A DNA stretch of 64,000 bases from Rhipidocladum racemiflorum (GCA_036346355.1 CM070570.1:46701592-46765591), one strand, 5' to 3'; shown: positions 1 to 11,727, counted from the stretch's first letter. Numbers and translations: made by a program. Notes: generated by a model from the sequence alone, not told the origin.

Positions 1-92
1 ACCGGTTGGTTGGCCGGCGAACTTGTGCTTCGTGGTTTGGATTGCTTGCTTCGTGTGAGTATTCGGAGGCGAGCACTGGGGCTTAAATAGCC
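1..92 (-). promoter_or_regulatory. Putative core promoter and 5' leader of a gene off the left edge
   Basis: On the minus strand a TATA-like box (ctatttaag, 82-90) lies about 30 bases upstream of an A/C-rich stretch typical of a plant 5' leader (cacgaagcaagcaatccaaa and onward to base 1). No start codon is visible before the window ends, so the gene would lie to the left. This is inference from box position and base composition only; no coding sequence supports it here. Confidence 0.4.
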
Positions 93-204
93 CGCCACCA
101 GCCAAACGAGAGAATCGGAGCAAAGCGACAAGATCAGCTAGAATGCTTTGTACAGTTTTACCGATGACAAAAGCTGAAAAAGTTAACAGGCGTGTTTTGA
201 TATG

Positions 205-470
205 ACATGGCAGGCATGCTTTTACAGCTTTGACAGCAATGCTTTTACAGCTTTACAGATGACATCTACCTTCATTTGGACTATTTGCCATTGTTGTTTT
301 CAGCGTGTTGTCATATCGGCCTTCTCAGCCTTTTGGCATATCACAATTGTCAGCCTTTTGCCATTGTTGTTTATTTTTGATACGTTCATTTGTCATATCG
401 CTTTTTTCATCGTTCTGTCATATCATCATATTCAGCTTTTTAATATCAGCTAGTATACGAAAGAACACAA
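205..470. repeat. Degenerate short repeats, no gene seen (93-719)
   Basis: The stretch repeats short motifs such as gcttttacagctt, ttttg(c)catt.ttgtt and tgtcatatc several times with substitutions. It is AT-rich with only short unconvincing reading frames. No gene is recognised between the left-edge promoter and the GRF zinc-finger gene. Confidence 0.35.
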
Positions 471-719
471 GTTTGAATGACTGTTGTCGGTGAATATGAT
501 ATTACATACATGTAATAAAAAATATGCTCCATTCAACCGAAAACATAACTTCGAATAACTTGGTGAACATAACAGAAAGCTTCATAATAGTACAAAGTGC
601 ATTACGATACAACAGAAACACATAATAGCATTGGAACAAAGTACAATAGGGAGAACAACTATCCCAACATTTCTTGTGAACAAGAACTAACATACAAATG
701 GATGCAGGGTAGAGCGGCT

Positions 720-1298
720 TTAGAACTTTCCAGAATCATCACTATCATAAAATTCCACACCCTCTTCTTCGAAAAACTCCCAACGGTCACGTTTGTAGTC
801 TTGAGCGCTATGGCCTTGAAGAGGAACAACCAAATCAGGGCTTACAGCTTCGTGGTTATCTTCTACGGCGCGCTCGAGGAAGCGATCATACGCTTCACGG
901 TTTTCTTCTTGTTCAGGCCGAACTCCCTCTCTCTGCGGTAATTCTCGTACCGTTAGCATGTTAAGTTCCCGCGCGAGATCCGTCCTCTGCTCTACCATTG
1001 GAAGCGTCCTGTTTAAAGATGTCGGTGTATTTATTTCGTCTGCCCACTGCTGATATTGGCATCCCGTGGGCTACACGACAGTGTTAACATGGTTATACCA
1101 AACTCGAGCAGGAGAGTACTCATGAAAACATGAAGAAATCGAAAAATCGTAGAGACGTACAGAGAAATTAGGGCATCTATAATACGCCCGTTCGTTATTT
1201 TCTGTAGTGGTGGAGTACCAGGTGTGGACTTCCACATGACAGTTAGGGCACATTACCCGCCCTGCATTGGCAACCACTGAGCTCGACGCCGTCGACAT
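720..1298 (-). CDS. GRF-type zinc-finger protein, two exons
   Basis: Exon 1 (1298-1161) starts MSTASSSVVANAG and carries MCPNCHVEVHTW...NNERAYYRCPNFS, the first half of a GRF zinc finger. The intron (1160-1071, 90 bp) has a gtacgt donor and a tag acceptor and lies in phase 0. Exon 2 (1070-720) restores the second half, PTGCQYQQWADE, followed by an acidic, charged tail ending in DSDDSGKF. The joined protein has 162 residues and no internal stop. An upstream in-frame Met at 1322 would add eight residues (MFVGSVQA). GRF fingers are small putative nucleic-acid-binding modules; in grasses short stand-alone GRF ORFs are common and often linked to transposons. No upstream promoter was identified. 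It lies on the same strand as the MULE/PMD genes but about 2 kb from them, so a shared origin is unproven. Confidence 0.7.
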
Positions 1299-1316
1299 GG
1301 CTTGGACAGAACCGAC

Positions 1317-1432
1317 GAACACTTAAGTCGGTATCTACACGAAGCAAAAAACATCAATAAGAAGCATAATAAGTACAAAATAATGTGTACTGAACCAAGA
1401 ACCAAGAACACTTAAGTCGGTATCTACACGAA
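1317..1432. repeat. 27-bp direct repeat upstream of the GRF gene
   Basis: The same 27 bases, containing acttaagtcggtatctacac, occur at 1317-1343 and 1406-1432, 89 bases apart. The first copy overlaps the optional upstream start codon of the GRF ORF, so the pair lies in its 5' leader or promoter. A small tandem duplication is the simplest reading. Confidence 0.75.
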
Positions 1433-1559
1433 AAAAGGAAAGCTAAACTACCAGTTCTCCTCTTTGCGCTCTGGGTTTTCTCAACTCAATCCAAACTTTA
1501 TGAACTCGGAGCAATGTATCGCGTTTGCCTGATAGAAGTGCAGGCGGCCTTGCAATTTA

Positions 1560-2412
1560 TAGGCAGGGAGCGAGGGAGAAACGAGACAGCTGGCGGCACA
1601 TCACCGTGCGGGGCGAGGGGCCAAGACAAAGAATCGGCACGTGGCAGCGTTTGCAGTGCGCTCAAGGGGGGGTCTGGCTGCAGCTGGCAGTGGCTTGGGA
1701 GTGGCCACCAGTTGGCGGAACATTAGCGCGCGAGGTGGGGGCCTGGCTGAACAGTAACATTGCAAAACCGCAGCTTCTCGTCGCGGTATTTTTATTTCAT
1801 TTTGAAATTCGAATATCCGTGGTCCCCGACAGGAAAGAAAGAATCCAGGAGCATCGGATTCCCTTGCAGCTGTGGCTGTGTTTGATATCGACAGATGCAT
1901 GCAGCTTTGTAGCTGGTAGGGAGGTGCCAGTCAGGCTTTGGCAGCTAGGCTTTAACCAGATGACTCAGGCAGTGTCTGCCACGCATGCATTTGGGTTTGT
2001 GCGCGGCTGCATGGTAGTTCGTCTACCAAATAGCAAATCTGCTACATTCGGCCTTAAAAATATCTTCGGACATGCTTTCTTACGGGCCGCCGAAAATCCT
2101 TCATCGTTAGGGTTTGTGCGCGGCTGTAATACTTAGGGTAATACGGCGTTGAGATTCCGTCATGAATTAACTTGATGCGACGTATCACGTACCGCTGTTT
2201 CACCCACCAAAAGGCGCCGAAAGCGCGAAGTGAGAGGGAATCTGTTGGCAGAGGCATCGTTTGCCGCGCGCGGTGGGGGGCCTGGCTATAGCTTAGCTGC
2301 AGCTGGCAGTGGGCAACAGCTGGCGGCACATTATCGTGCGAGGCGAGGGGCCGGGACAGGAAAGCTACACGTGGCAGCATCGGATTCCTTTGCAGCTGTG
2401 CCTATGCATCGA
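1560..2412. repeat. GC-rich diverged direct repeats, no gene recognised
   Basis: Blocks around 1588-1660 (agctggcggcacatcaccgt, then cacgtggcag) recur around 2320-2400 with substitutions. A second block (gcatcggattccctttgcag-like) recurs at about 1850 and 2376, and gggtttgtgcgcggctg recurs at about 1990 and 2110. Long reading frames here overlap on several strands and show no family motif, so they look like by-products of GC-rich repeats. The source element is unknown. Confidence 0.5.
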
Positions 2413-2420
2413 TTCTAGCG

Positions 2421-3255
2421 GCTCAGTTTCGCATCAATTAAGTTTTAGCCGCTCTTAAGGTCAATTCCCGGCTTCAGTTAATGTCCTAAACCGCCACTTA
2501 GGAGTATCCCAAGCTTAACCAAAAGTTTAGAGCCAAAAATTTCAGTCCGCACTTATGACTTTCAACCAACTTTGGAGCATTGTAACTGGCAATCTATAAT
2601 GACCTAGAGTGCGCGGGTTACATGGTTGCGAAGTAAAAACATTTCTCTATATAGTGGTGGACTCATCTCGCCAATCCGGTGTCAAACACTGATTTTAAAC
2701 TTGGCTCAAAAAGTGAATCTAGCGCTGTTTTTTGGCCAGATTTTTGGCTCTCAGTTTTCTGCGAATTCGAGCTACTTAGAGGCCGAATTGGAGTTTACAT
2801 TTGCTTAGGAAGTTGTAGAGGGTGAAATTATCTAGCATCTCCAACTAGAATCAATCCATTTGGACATTCCATTAGAAAGTTATGCCGTTTTTAGTTTCGA
2901 CTGTCCGAAATGGACGAAATTGGTGAATTGGATATTGCGATGCGAATTTGAATTTATTGGAGGCCGAATTTGGAGTAAGTTATGCCGGTTTGAAGTAGTG
3001 CCCAGATTTAAAAAAAAAAGAGAAGCTCATAATCCCCAATTTCGTTTTTTGTCTTCAATACTGCAAATGGGCTCAAAATACCAGCATCGCATAATTTATT
3101 GCAAGAAATAGGAATATTAGTCAACACGTAGCAAATATTTATTGATTGCATTGTTAGTGTTACAAAAAGGTACATACACCCCAACGACAATCACTGTCCC
3201 CCAGCTCCCCATCTACTATCATATGCACTAGGGGTGTAATGTTCGGGTTCACGTC
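2421..3255. other. No gene or element recognised
   Basis: Moderately AT-rich sequence with only short frames. The phrase gaggccgaatt.ggagt recurs at about 2780 and 2958, and ttatgccg recurs near it, suggesting weak internal duplication. It separates the GRF/repeat region from the tail of the PMD gene, and one end of the MULE-type element might be here. No terminal inverted repeat was found. Confidence 0.3.
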
Positions 3256-4011
3256 TTACTCTTGTCCCTGCTGCTTGCGACGGTCCAACTCGTCCTGTCG
3301 GCTGCGCCATCTGGTCATCCTCGTCGGTCTTTGGCGGGCGACAACATACGATCCAGGGTAAATATTCCATCCTGCAAATGGGCTAGGCTGCGGTGCAGGT
3401 GGTAGTGGTGTCTGGTCCAACTGTGAACCACCTGTCGAAGATAACCAGTTAGATCCTCCAGCCTGGTCAGGACGTGGGTATGAGGTAAAAGGCGTTTGCA
3501 GCAAGCTAGATAATCCAAAGTCGGCACCAAATGTCTCAGTGAACGCATTGTCGAAGGCACGCCGATTTCCTTCATTTTGGGGGGGAGCGTTCTGCCCGTA
3601 TCCAAATGTCTGCTGGGAGCAGAACATGTCGTCGCCCATCCCGATCGGTGGAGTCAGTGGACGATTCATATCGAGGCCATGTGACATCTCTCCCGTTGGA
3701 TGGGGCCCGGTGACTGGCGTGAACGCTGAGCGCCGATGGCTTTCAGCACCATGTGCTGATGTGGATGCCTGCGTCTTACCGTGGTTTCGCCGCTGGGAAA
3801 TCGGTAGAGGATACCTCATGGACATTGATCTCAAGGGTGGGGACGAATGCTGGGGGGTTGGATCGGCCGCCTCATCATAGCTTCTTCGTGTGGCCGACCG
3901 GTGACCTCCAACTGCCCGAATGGCAGATCGCAAGCGATCCCCCGCCCTGCGAAAGAAACCACGCCTAGGATTTCCACTGTGCTGACCCTGATGCCCGGTT
4001 TGCGTAAACAT
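3256..4011 (-). pseudogene. Pro/Ser/Gly-rich C-terminal part of the PMD gene
   Basis: An open frame of 251 residues starts MFTQTGHQGQHSGNPRRGFF and ends DELDRRKQQGQE. It is basic at first, then rich in Pro, Ser, Gly, Gln and Asn, with no fold recognised. It lies directly downstream, on the same strand, of the PMD fragments at 4060-5044. Grass PMD proteins annotated as 'serine/threonine phosphatase 7 long form homolog' commonly end in such a disordered tail, so I read it as the last exon of that gene. It is open over its whole length while the upstream part is broken. It could also be an independent hypothetical ORF. Confidence 0.5.
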
Positions 4012-4059
4012 TTCGTCCGCCTCGTCCTGTAAGTTTGCGGACTCCTGAGTGTGTAGGAA

Positions 4060-5049
4060 TACATCGCTACTGTTAGTACATATCGATGTCCAAGCCGTAC
4101 ATGCTATCGAAAGTATTTAAACACATATGGGAGTCTGTTCACGCATCACGGCTGTGAACTCTCTCGGCGTAGTCCTGCACATAGTTTTGTGCTTGTTAGG
4201 TGTGCTTGCCGTGCAAGAAGAACACACCTTGTTCGAGGCCTGTACCCGGTCGAGGTAGGCCCGATGCTCGATGCCATTGTAAGGCCCAGTTGGCTCGTAC
4301 ACATCGGCCGTGGCGACTCGACCATCGGCGTGATGTGTGCTTGATGTACGACTCTCGGTCATAGTTGTGGCCTTGTGAGCTCCTCCTGAAAATTTAGCTT
4401 ACATGCCGTTAGTCCAATATGATGATAACTATAGTGGGACTTGAAATGTAATGTTGATTTCAGCTTACCCATGCGATGGACCGCGGATCGTGGGGGTGGA
4501 GGAATCAATCGCCGATTTACCAAACTGTCGTTGCACACGCTACGGTGAGTACACCTCGACAGCATTCATGCACACTAGGTGGCATTGCGTGAGCCAAGAC
4601 GCCGCCTTGGTTGCACGCAAATGATATGCGCCCTCCTTGTGCTACTTTGTGCATGCGATCGTAGGAGAACGGGTCCCAATCAACGTGATCCTGGGTCGAA
4701 AGTCCAGGTCGGCGACGACGCCGCATGTATGACTCCGCGATCAACTTCTTGCGCCAACGCAACCTAGCGTGCATGTATATGTAACCAAAAGTTGGACGCA
4801 ATACCGGGTACATCATCGACCCACGAGCACTTTGGGTAGTAAGGGTTGTCCACTCTTGGGCGAGACATGGGAAGGTAAAACCATGACCAAAGCTGCAGAA
4901 GATACGGACAACCCGTCAAGATGGAGCTCAGGTTGTCCGTCTGCGACGCAGCGTCACACAAGGCACGATAGGTGTCCGCTAGAACCGCGGATCCTCACCT
5001 GAAACCCTCGTGGTGCGCCCTCGTTCGCCGCATCCATGGCTAGCTCGGG
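4060..5049 (-). pseudogene. Plant mobile domain (PMD), C-terminal half, downstream of the gypsy insertion
   Basis: Read on the minus strand, the segment gives AVLADTYRALCDAASQ, then SSILTGCPYLLQLWSWFYLP and MSRPRVDNPYYP (about 4980-4850). After these come WDPFSYDRM, VEVYSP followed by a stop, RVQRQFGK, a frame change and IPPPPRSAVHRMG (about 4690-4460). Finally YEPTGPYNGIEHRAYLDR appears at about 4280. These match the order of motifs in the second half of plant mobile domain proteins (AVLA.LYRALC, GC..LLQLW, RV.RQFG, IPPPP). At least one internal stop (near 4553) and a frameshift show decay. The segment ends at the 5' LTR of the gypsy element and continues at 14596, where the first half of the domain lies. 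Confidence 0.7.
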
Positions 5050-5584
5050 TGACGGGTACCTGTGCCATGGGTACCCCCGCCGCCCGGAAGGGCGCTGGGT
5101 GGGCCGAATCCAGGCCGAGGCCCGGCCGCAGTCGCCGGAAAAACCGGGCCATGACCAAGCCGCCGAAATCCCCGAAGGAACAGCGACATTTATTGCGATC
5201 GGGCGATTAAATGCTGGACGAATGGTGACGCGCGGCACAAGTCCCCAACTCGTGATTTACTACAAGCAACTACGCCCGACCAAGAATCGTGGCAAGGGGA
5301 GCAGCACGTTTGGCCCCATCACCCCGCCACTCTGCGGTGACTAAGAGCACAGTCTTTTTCTCTTTCGAGCCATAGTAACCTCCTCCTCGCCATATAAAGG
5401 GGAGGGGAGCGAGCATGTAAGACTGGACCGGACAACCAAGGAATCAATACAATCAAACCAACACGAATCGAGTAAGGGACGCTCACCAACCAAGATACAT
5501 CTTGTGCTCACCCGAGTAAGTCCGAGGAGAGGAGCGCACTCTCTACCTATACAAATTCATTGGCCGGTGCTCGAAACACCGGCG
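5050..5584 (+). repeat. 5' LTR of gypsy element 1
   Basis: Aligns by eye along its whole length with 14071-14595, for example ggtacctgtgccatgggtac, tgaccaagccgccgaaatcc and ccccaactcgtgatttacta. A TATA box (catataaagg, 5391-5400) has its counterpart in the right LTR (ctatataaagg). Both copies end with ttggccggtgctcgaaacac. The left copy ends ggcg where the right copy has gaca. Confidence 0.9.
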
Positions 5585-5586
5585 GC

Positions 5587-5602
5587 TGGCGCGCTGTAGG
5601 GG
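5587..5602 (+). other. Primer-binding site of gypsy element 1
   Basis: The sequence tggcgcgctgtagggg starts two bases after the LTR. It begins TGGCGCG and resembles the tRNA-Arg-type primer sites of some grass gypsy elements. The tRNA assignment is from memory; the position next to the LTR is what the sequence shows. Confidence 0.65.
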
Positions 5603-6739
5603 CCTGTGCACGACGTTGCCGCCATCTTCCCGCTTAGCTTCTTCGACGGTTCCCTTTCTTTCTCCGAGCATCGCCATGCCGAGATAGGCGATCCGCTTGG
5701 CCCCTCGACTTCGTCACCACCACGGCCGGCGACAGATAGTGATCGCCCACGCCATACTCCGGCGCCAAGTGTCCACCGGGACCCCCGACGCCTCACTGGC
5801 CAGACTCCTCCGGCTCGAGGGTCCCCGCTGACCCCAACGCCGGCCGCTGCAGGCCCCATCACCCCAAGCCGATGCGCCGAGGCATCGAGCAGTGGCGGCC
5901 GCAGCCGCGACCTCGCTGGGCTGCGTGGCAATGGTCGCCACGCATTCGACGACCACCACTGACAACTCCTCCGACCACGGCTCTAGCGGAGGAAGAGACA
6001 AGAATGTGACCACGCCATCGCGATTTCGACACCGCGGGCAGCGCTGCTACCCTCGACCACGCCAAGACTCTCCGCCAACACACCGAGGAGGATCACCGTG
6101 CTCGCGCTGGCCGACCTTCGGGCCGCGACGGCGACGAAATGGAGAGGCTCAAAGGCCGAAGCCGACAAGCTCCAGTGCCGACTGGAGCAATCCTCGCCCG
6201 CTGCCCACTCGCTGGCGGCGTTACAAGGCCAAGACGCCAGTCCACCACCAGATGGCTAGGGGGACGGACGATTCATCGTTTTTCCCACGTTAAAATATCG
6301 CCAAGAAAGAATGCCGCTCCGCGCATTCCCGAGCGACGTATCTGCGGCGTTAAGGCTACCCACCGAGAACCTCCGGCCTGGTGGAGCGGCCGGCACAAGC
6401 AAAGACGCTGTAGATGGCCACGGATCGCAATGGTCGGGCACCTTCTTGATGGCGCCGCAACGCCAAATGAGGCCGTCTGAGCGAAACAAGGCGGCGTCAC
6501 CTTCCTGACAACCCCAGTATCGCACCCGGTGCACCAACGTTTGGGGATTTAACGCGACCGCACCACCCTCCAAACGCGGAGAACAAGGCGACGACCGACC
6601 TTGGCCAGACGTCGCCGACCAGCGCTCATGATCATGAGCCGAGCCCCGATGGCCTCGAAGACGGCGTTTCGTCAGGAGTTCGCAGCCAGTTCCCCGCCAC
6701 TCGGCCGGCCAACATAGCTGGCACACAGGGGCTACAAAC

Positions 6740-7330
6740 CCTGCAGGTGTGGTCGAAGATTACCGGCCAAGATGCCAAGTGGGAGCGACGGACGATCTCT
6801 TTGTCATCCAATACCTCCCCATCTACTTGGCGGACTCGGCCGGGCATGGCTCGAATATCTGCCCGCCAACATCATCCGGATCGGGCCGACCTCAAGCACC
6901 ACTTCGCTGGCAACTTCAGGGCACTCATGCTTACCTGGGAATTTCGACCGTGTGACGGGAAAACCTCCGGATTACATCCGACAAGCGTTTTTCAAAGAAA
7001 GGTAACGAAGCTCCCCGACATCCGCGACGATGTCGTGGGGCATTCATCTACTGCACACTTCCAAGACCTTGGTCCATAAACTGGGGTGCCCAGACCACCA
7101 AAGAACTCCGACATTGCCACCAACCACGCCTCGAGCAGGAGGCCGTAGATGTCATCTTCGACAAAGGGAGGTCGGCGAGAACTGGGCGCCGAGCCCACTT
7201 CTCCGACCGCCGGCTTAAAAGCGCACGCAAACAGGTCCGCGAGGACCGCCTCGGGTTGGGCGCGACGACCACGGAAAGCCGCAAGGCCGGCAACCCTCAC
7301 CACTTCGAAACCTGATGGAAATGCGTGTCC
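6740..7330 (+). pseudogene. gag remnant of gypsy element 1
   Basis: Short frames in several registers carry gag-like fragments: LKHHFAGNF at about 6891-6920, LPDI.DDV at about 7012-7040, LVHKLG at about 7070, and TKELRHCHQPRLEQEAVDVIF followed by D..GR near 7100-7170. These fit the retrotransposon gag domain of plant gypsy elements (capsid formation in the cytoplasm), but no frame is open throughout. Upstream, 5603-6740 is GC-rich with overlapping frames on both strands and no recognised motif; it is probably the leader and the gag N-terminus. Confidence 0.6.
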
Positions 7331-7679
7331 AACCACGATACTCCGCCAGGCACAAGTATCGGATCGCGGTCTGAAGCCGCTTCTTTCCGGAACCCCCACG
7401 ACGCCACGGGGCAAAGGAAAGAGGCAAGACTCGCACCGACCACCGAGATCGAGGCAGACGGCCGGCTTCCCGAGACCGACGGATGCCTCATGATCTTCGG
7501 CGGACCGCAAGCTACGCCGACCGGAGCGGCTCAAGCTCGCTCGCCGAGAGGTGTCTCGGCAAGCCCACTGCATTCCAAATACCTTCGTGGTCGAGTCCCC
7601 GATCACCTTTGACCTGGCCGACCACCCCGACCACGCCCCGCAACCAGGAGGTACATTCGGGCCATTGATCCCATCGTGA

Positions 7680-8010
7680 ACGGCGCCCGACTAAGGTGCT
7701 CATGGATCGGCCAGCATCTCAACATCCTTTACGCTGAGACCTCGACGCCATGGGGATCCCCCGCCGAGCCTCGACTGCTCAGAGCGCCTTTCACGGCTGT
7801 TCCTGGCCAAGAGCCCACCCTTCACGGCAGTCGACTACCACGTCGGGAGCTCGGTTAATCTCCGACCGAGACCCTCACCTTCGAGGTCGTGGATTTTCCG
7901 GCCCTACCACGCCATCCTGGGAGACCATGCTACAAGTTCATGGCGATCCCCAACTACACCTACCTGTCAAGATGCCCGGCCGCATGGGTGATCATCAGAA
8001 TCGCTGTCTT
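7680..8010 (+). pseudogene. Retroviral-type aspartic protease remnant of gypsy element 1
   Basis: Fragments VLMD (about 7698), LDAMGIPR (about 7742), ETLTFEVVDFPA (about 7870) and GRPCYKFMAIPNYTYL (about 7915) follow the order of the plant gypsy protease domain and its C-terminal flank. The catalytic D-S/T-G triad is not preserved; after VLMD the frame is disrupted. It lies between gag and RT, as expected for the polyprotein. It cannot encode a working protease. Confidence 0.6.
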
Positions 8011-8379
8011 TCCACGCTACCTGCGAGAAACGATGGCGAGTTGGCCTCGGCCGTCGCATCCACCGAGCTCACGGACTCCGAGCCAAGATTTCCAGTCCGC
8101 CCCGACTCTAGCAAGTCGGAATGGGCTCCTTCAAGTCCGCCGAGGACACGAAGACGATCGAAGTCACCCAGGACCCGACTAAAACCGCCGGATCGGGACC
8201 ACGCTCGCCAAATAGGAAAGCATGCGTCGACTTCTTCGGCGCAACCGACGCTTTAGATGGAAGCCCTCCGACATGCCGTGGATCCCAGTAAGCCGAGCAC
8301 TCGAACATCCTACGGTCTAGACCACGCTGGCCCGCGCTGCGCCGACGAAGGAAGCGGCGTGAGCTATAGGGGAGGAAAT

Positions 8380-8900
8380 AGCGGTTTTGGCCGCAGTGGT
8401 TCATCAAAGAAGTTCGCCACCCCGAGTGGCTAGCAAACTCGTGCTTGTAAAAAGAAGACTGAAATGGAGAATGTGTGTCGACTACACAAGCCTCAACAAG
8501 GCATGTCCGAAAGATCCATTCCCTACGCCCCAGATCGACCAAATGGTAGACTCCACCGCAGGTGCGAATCCTCGCCCTTTTCTCGGATGCCTACCTGTGG
8601 TACCACCAGATCGCGATGAAAGAAGGCGACGACACCGCGACTTCCTTCATCACTCGCACGGTTCGCTCTGCTTTCGCGTGACAATGCCGCTTGGCAAGAA
8701 GAACGGGGCTACATACCGTAGATGCATGCAGACACGCTTTCCGACCAGATCGGCCGCAATGTCAGGCGTGACGCCGACGACATCGTTGTCAAGACCAGAA
8801 GACCAGACATCATCGCCGATCCGGAGGAGACTTTCGCGAACCTTCGACGGTTCCATCAAGCTCAACCCGAAGTGCCGGGTACCCAAGGAAGCTACTTCCG
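8380..8900 (+). pseudogene. Reverse transcriptase remnant of gypsy element 1
   Basis: MCVDYTSLNKACPKDPFPTP..DQMVDSTAG (8471-8562) is the fingers/palm entry of a Ty3/gypsy RT. Later FRVTMPLGKKNGATYRRCMQ (about 8674-8735) and DADDIVVKT (about 8772-8796, matching the Y.DD active-site strand) appear in different frames. The first aspartate of the active-site pair is kept but the preceding tyrosine reads as Asp (DADD). Several frameshifts separate the blocks, so this is a dead copy. Confidence 0.8.
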
Positions 8901-9549
8901 CTTCATCATCTCCAGCAGGCATCGAAGCTACCGAGATAAGATCTGCGATTCTCTAAGGATGGGGCCGATCAAGAACCTCAAAGGGGCCCAAAGGTGACGG
9001 GATGCCTAGCGGCCCTAAGTCGCTCACGCCCCGCCGGCAACGCGGCTTGCCCTATACAAGCTCTCGAGGAAATCCGACCGCCACTTCACCGGACGAAGGA
9101 GGCTCAGACGCTTCTTCGACGCGCTAAAGGTTTTCTCTCGACCACACCCTCCAGCTGGCCGACGCCGGCCGCCAGAAGAGCCTACGCCACATTTACATTG
9201 CCGCCACGACCCGTGCAGTCAAGACGGCACTTGTAGCGGAGCGAGCGAAGAAGGGCGAGTCCTTAAGGTCCGCCGGTCTACTTCATTAGCGAAGTACTCT
9301 CCGAGTCCAAGGCATCAGTACCGCAGATTCGTAAGATGCTCTACGCAGTCACACGGCATGAAGCCGTACACTACTTCAACCAGCACCACGCTTCGTGGTA
9401 ACTTCCTACCACTCGGCCGAGGTCATCCACAACTGACGCCCTAAGAATTGCCAAGTGGGCACTCGAGCTCAACGGGCATGACATATCCTATGTCCCTGAC
9501 CGCCATAAAATCTCAAGTTCTAGCCGATTTGGCCGCCGAGTGGATCAGC

Positions 9550-9780
9550 TGTGCCCCACCTCTCCGCTCGAAGACTCCCGAGCACCGACGGGCGTACTTC
9601 GACGGGTCCTTCACTAAAAACGGAGCCGGGCCGGGTCGCTATTCTTTCACCGCCGAGAACAAGCTTGATGCGTCATCCGGCTACTTTTCGACGCTTAACC
9701 AACAACGTCCGAGTACGAGGCCCTCGTTATCGCCTCGTGACGCCGACTGAGCTCGCGGTTATGCGTGCATGGCGACTCAA
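9550..9780 (+). pseudogene. RNase H remnant of gypsy element 1
   Basis: RRAYFDGSFTKNGAGPG (about 9588-9638) matches the first strand of retroelement RNase H, including the catalytic Asp in YFDGS. The neighbouring text CLDASSGYFSTLNQQ-like and the frame change after it match the usual ASNN.AEYEAL region only loosely. Between RT and RNase H (8900-9550) frames are short and only degenerate polyprotein linker is expected. Confidence 0.65.
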
Positions 9781-10529
9781 ATCGGTCGGGTCGATCAAGT
9801 CATGAAGGTGCAGAACACCGCGACGATCGGATGGCGACCATCTTGCCGAGGCACGCAAATCGGAGCAAAAGTTCAAAGGATTTGAACTCCATCATAGCTA
9901 CAAAGGAATAACGGAGAGGCGATCACCTGGTGGTCGCCTCGGGCCTCCGCAGAGCCGGTCCCGCACGGAATTTTCCTCGACTCGACACCAAGCGTCCTTC
10001 GGACCGATCGCCGACGACGGCCAAAGCGACGACAAGGGCTGAGCTGGTCGAGCCGGGTTGCAACGTCCTGATGACCGACCGAGGTGGAGGAATCCTTCGG
10101 CCGATCGGTGACCGACGGTTCCGCTCCTCCGACGACCCGACCGAGGCCGCCGCCGCTTCGCTTCGGGCAAAATCCTTCAGACCGATCGGTAACGACTCTG
10201 ATATGAGCCTCCCGGATCCTCCGTAGTGTGTCCCAATGACCAAGGGAGAGAGCTACTCGCCGACATCCACTGGTTTGGCGGACACCACGCCGGGGTCACT
10301 GAGCCTGGTCGGGAAAGCCTTCCGACGGGGGTTTCTCTCGCCGACCGCCGTGGGTCGACCCGAGCAAATCATCCGGACGCGCGAAGGGTGCCAATTCTTC
10401 GCCGCAAACTCACCTCCCGGCCAGAAGCCCTCCAAACGATCCTTCCTATCACCTGGCCCTTCGCCCCTGGGACTCGATGCAGTCGCCTGCCCTTCAAGAA
10501 AGCGCCGGGGCTTACCCATTGCTGGTTGC

Positions 10530-11050
10530 GACGACAAGTTCACCAAGTGGATAGAAGCCAAGCTTCATCACAACAATCACTTGGTATGACGGCCGGACTT
10601 CATCCGCAACATCGCTTCCGGCTTTGGAGCCCCGAACTCCATCATCACCGACAACGGACGCAGCTTCACGGGAAAGGAGTTTCGAGCTCACATGCTTCAG
10701 CATCCACGTGGATTGGGCGGCCGTCGCCCACCCACGGAGCAACGGCCAAGTCGAACGCGCGAACGGCATGATCCTCCAAGGGCTCAAGCCACGAATCTTC
10801 GATCGACTGAAGAAGTACGCTGGGCACCTTGAGGTACTCTCGTGCACTGAGTTTGCGGACCACCGACCCGCCGGTTCACGCCGCTCTTCCTGGCATTCGG
10901 ACGAAGCCATCCTACCAACCGACTTGGACTACTGGCGCCCCAAAGGTTCAGGCCTTCAACGAGACTCCGGGGCTCGAGTCCCGAAGACGATGCCGACCGG
11001 GCCGATGAAGCGCGAGATGTCGCCGCTGCTCGCTTCAGCCAAATACTGAC
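10530..11050 (+). pseudogene. Integrase remnant of gypsy element 1
   Basis: NSIITDNGRSFTGKEFRAH (about 10638-10695) contains the second catalytic Asp of the DDE integrase core. HPRSNGQVERANGMILQGLK (about 10730-10790), in another frame, contains the catalytic Glu. DKFTKWIEA at about 10531 resembles the region around the first Asp. A frameshift between the blocks destroys the enzyme. Its place after RNase H confirms the Ty3/gypsy order. Confidence 0.8.
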
Positions 11051-11727
11051 CGCGACGCTTACCACGACCGCAAGGTTAGAGGGCGGCGCTCAACGCAGCG
11101 ACCTGCCCGCGCCAGTCCAGCCCAACAAAGAGCAAGCACAAGCTCTCCTCCTGGGAGGGCCCTTTCATGTAGTAGAGGTCCTTCGACCGGCACTTACGGG
11201 CTCAAGGATCCCGATGGCAACATCCTGTCAAACGCTGAACATTGAAAAGCTAAGACGATTCTACCCTTAGCCCTTTCTCTACCTCGCTCATTACCATGTT
11301 CACCTTTACCAAGGCGTGGCGCGTAGCATTTTTCCACTGGTCGACATCCCATTCAACCGCTGTCATTCACCCGATCGTTCGGTCTTCTTTTCCCGACTAA
11401 CACCACTACCACGGCCTCGCTTCTGGCCACGATGAAGTGGTATCTCGCTAAGGAAAAAGAGATGAACAGATGATGTACGGTTGCGGGGGAACTAACGCCG
11501 CTAAAACCTGTTTTTCCTACTTTTTCTGAAAAACGCCGAACATGTCGATCATCGGCCTGGCTGGTCCCCTGCACTCCAAAAACCATGACCAGGCATTTCT
11601 TACCAAGAACAAACCGAAAAATAGCGAAATACATATAAAACTCGAACACCTTTATTTTCTTCCAATTCAACGGCATTTATATTCTTTGGAAACAAGAAAA
11701 TCTAAAACCTAGAAAACTTCTCCTCGC

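Noticed and set aside
1525..2136. 203-residue plus-strand frame
   Set aside because: Spans diverged repeats, has no recognised domain and overlaps another long frame on the opposite strand.
5557..6293. Several overlapping frames of 100-130 residues after the gypsy 5' LTR
   Set aside because: GC-rich DNA keeps many frames open at once; none has a gag or other motif, and they conflict with each other.
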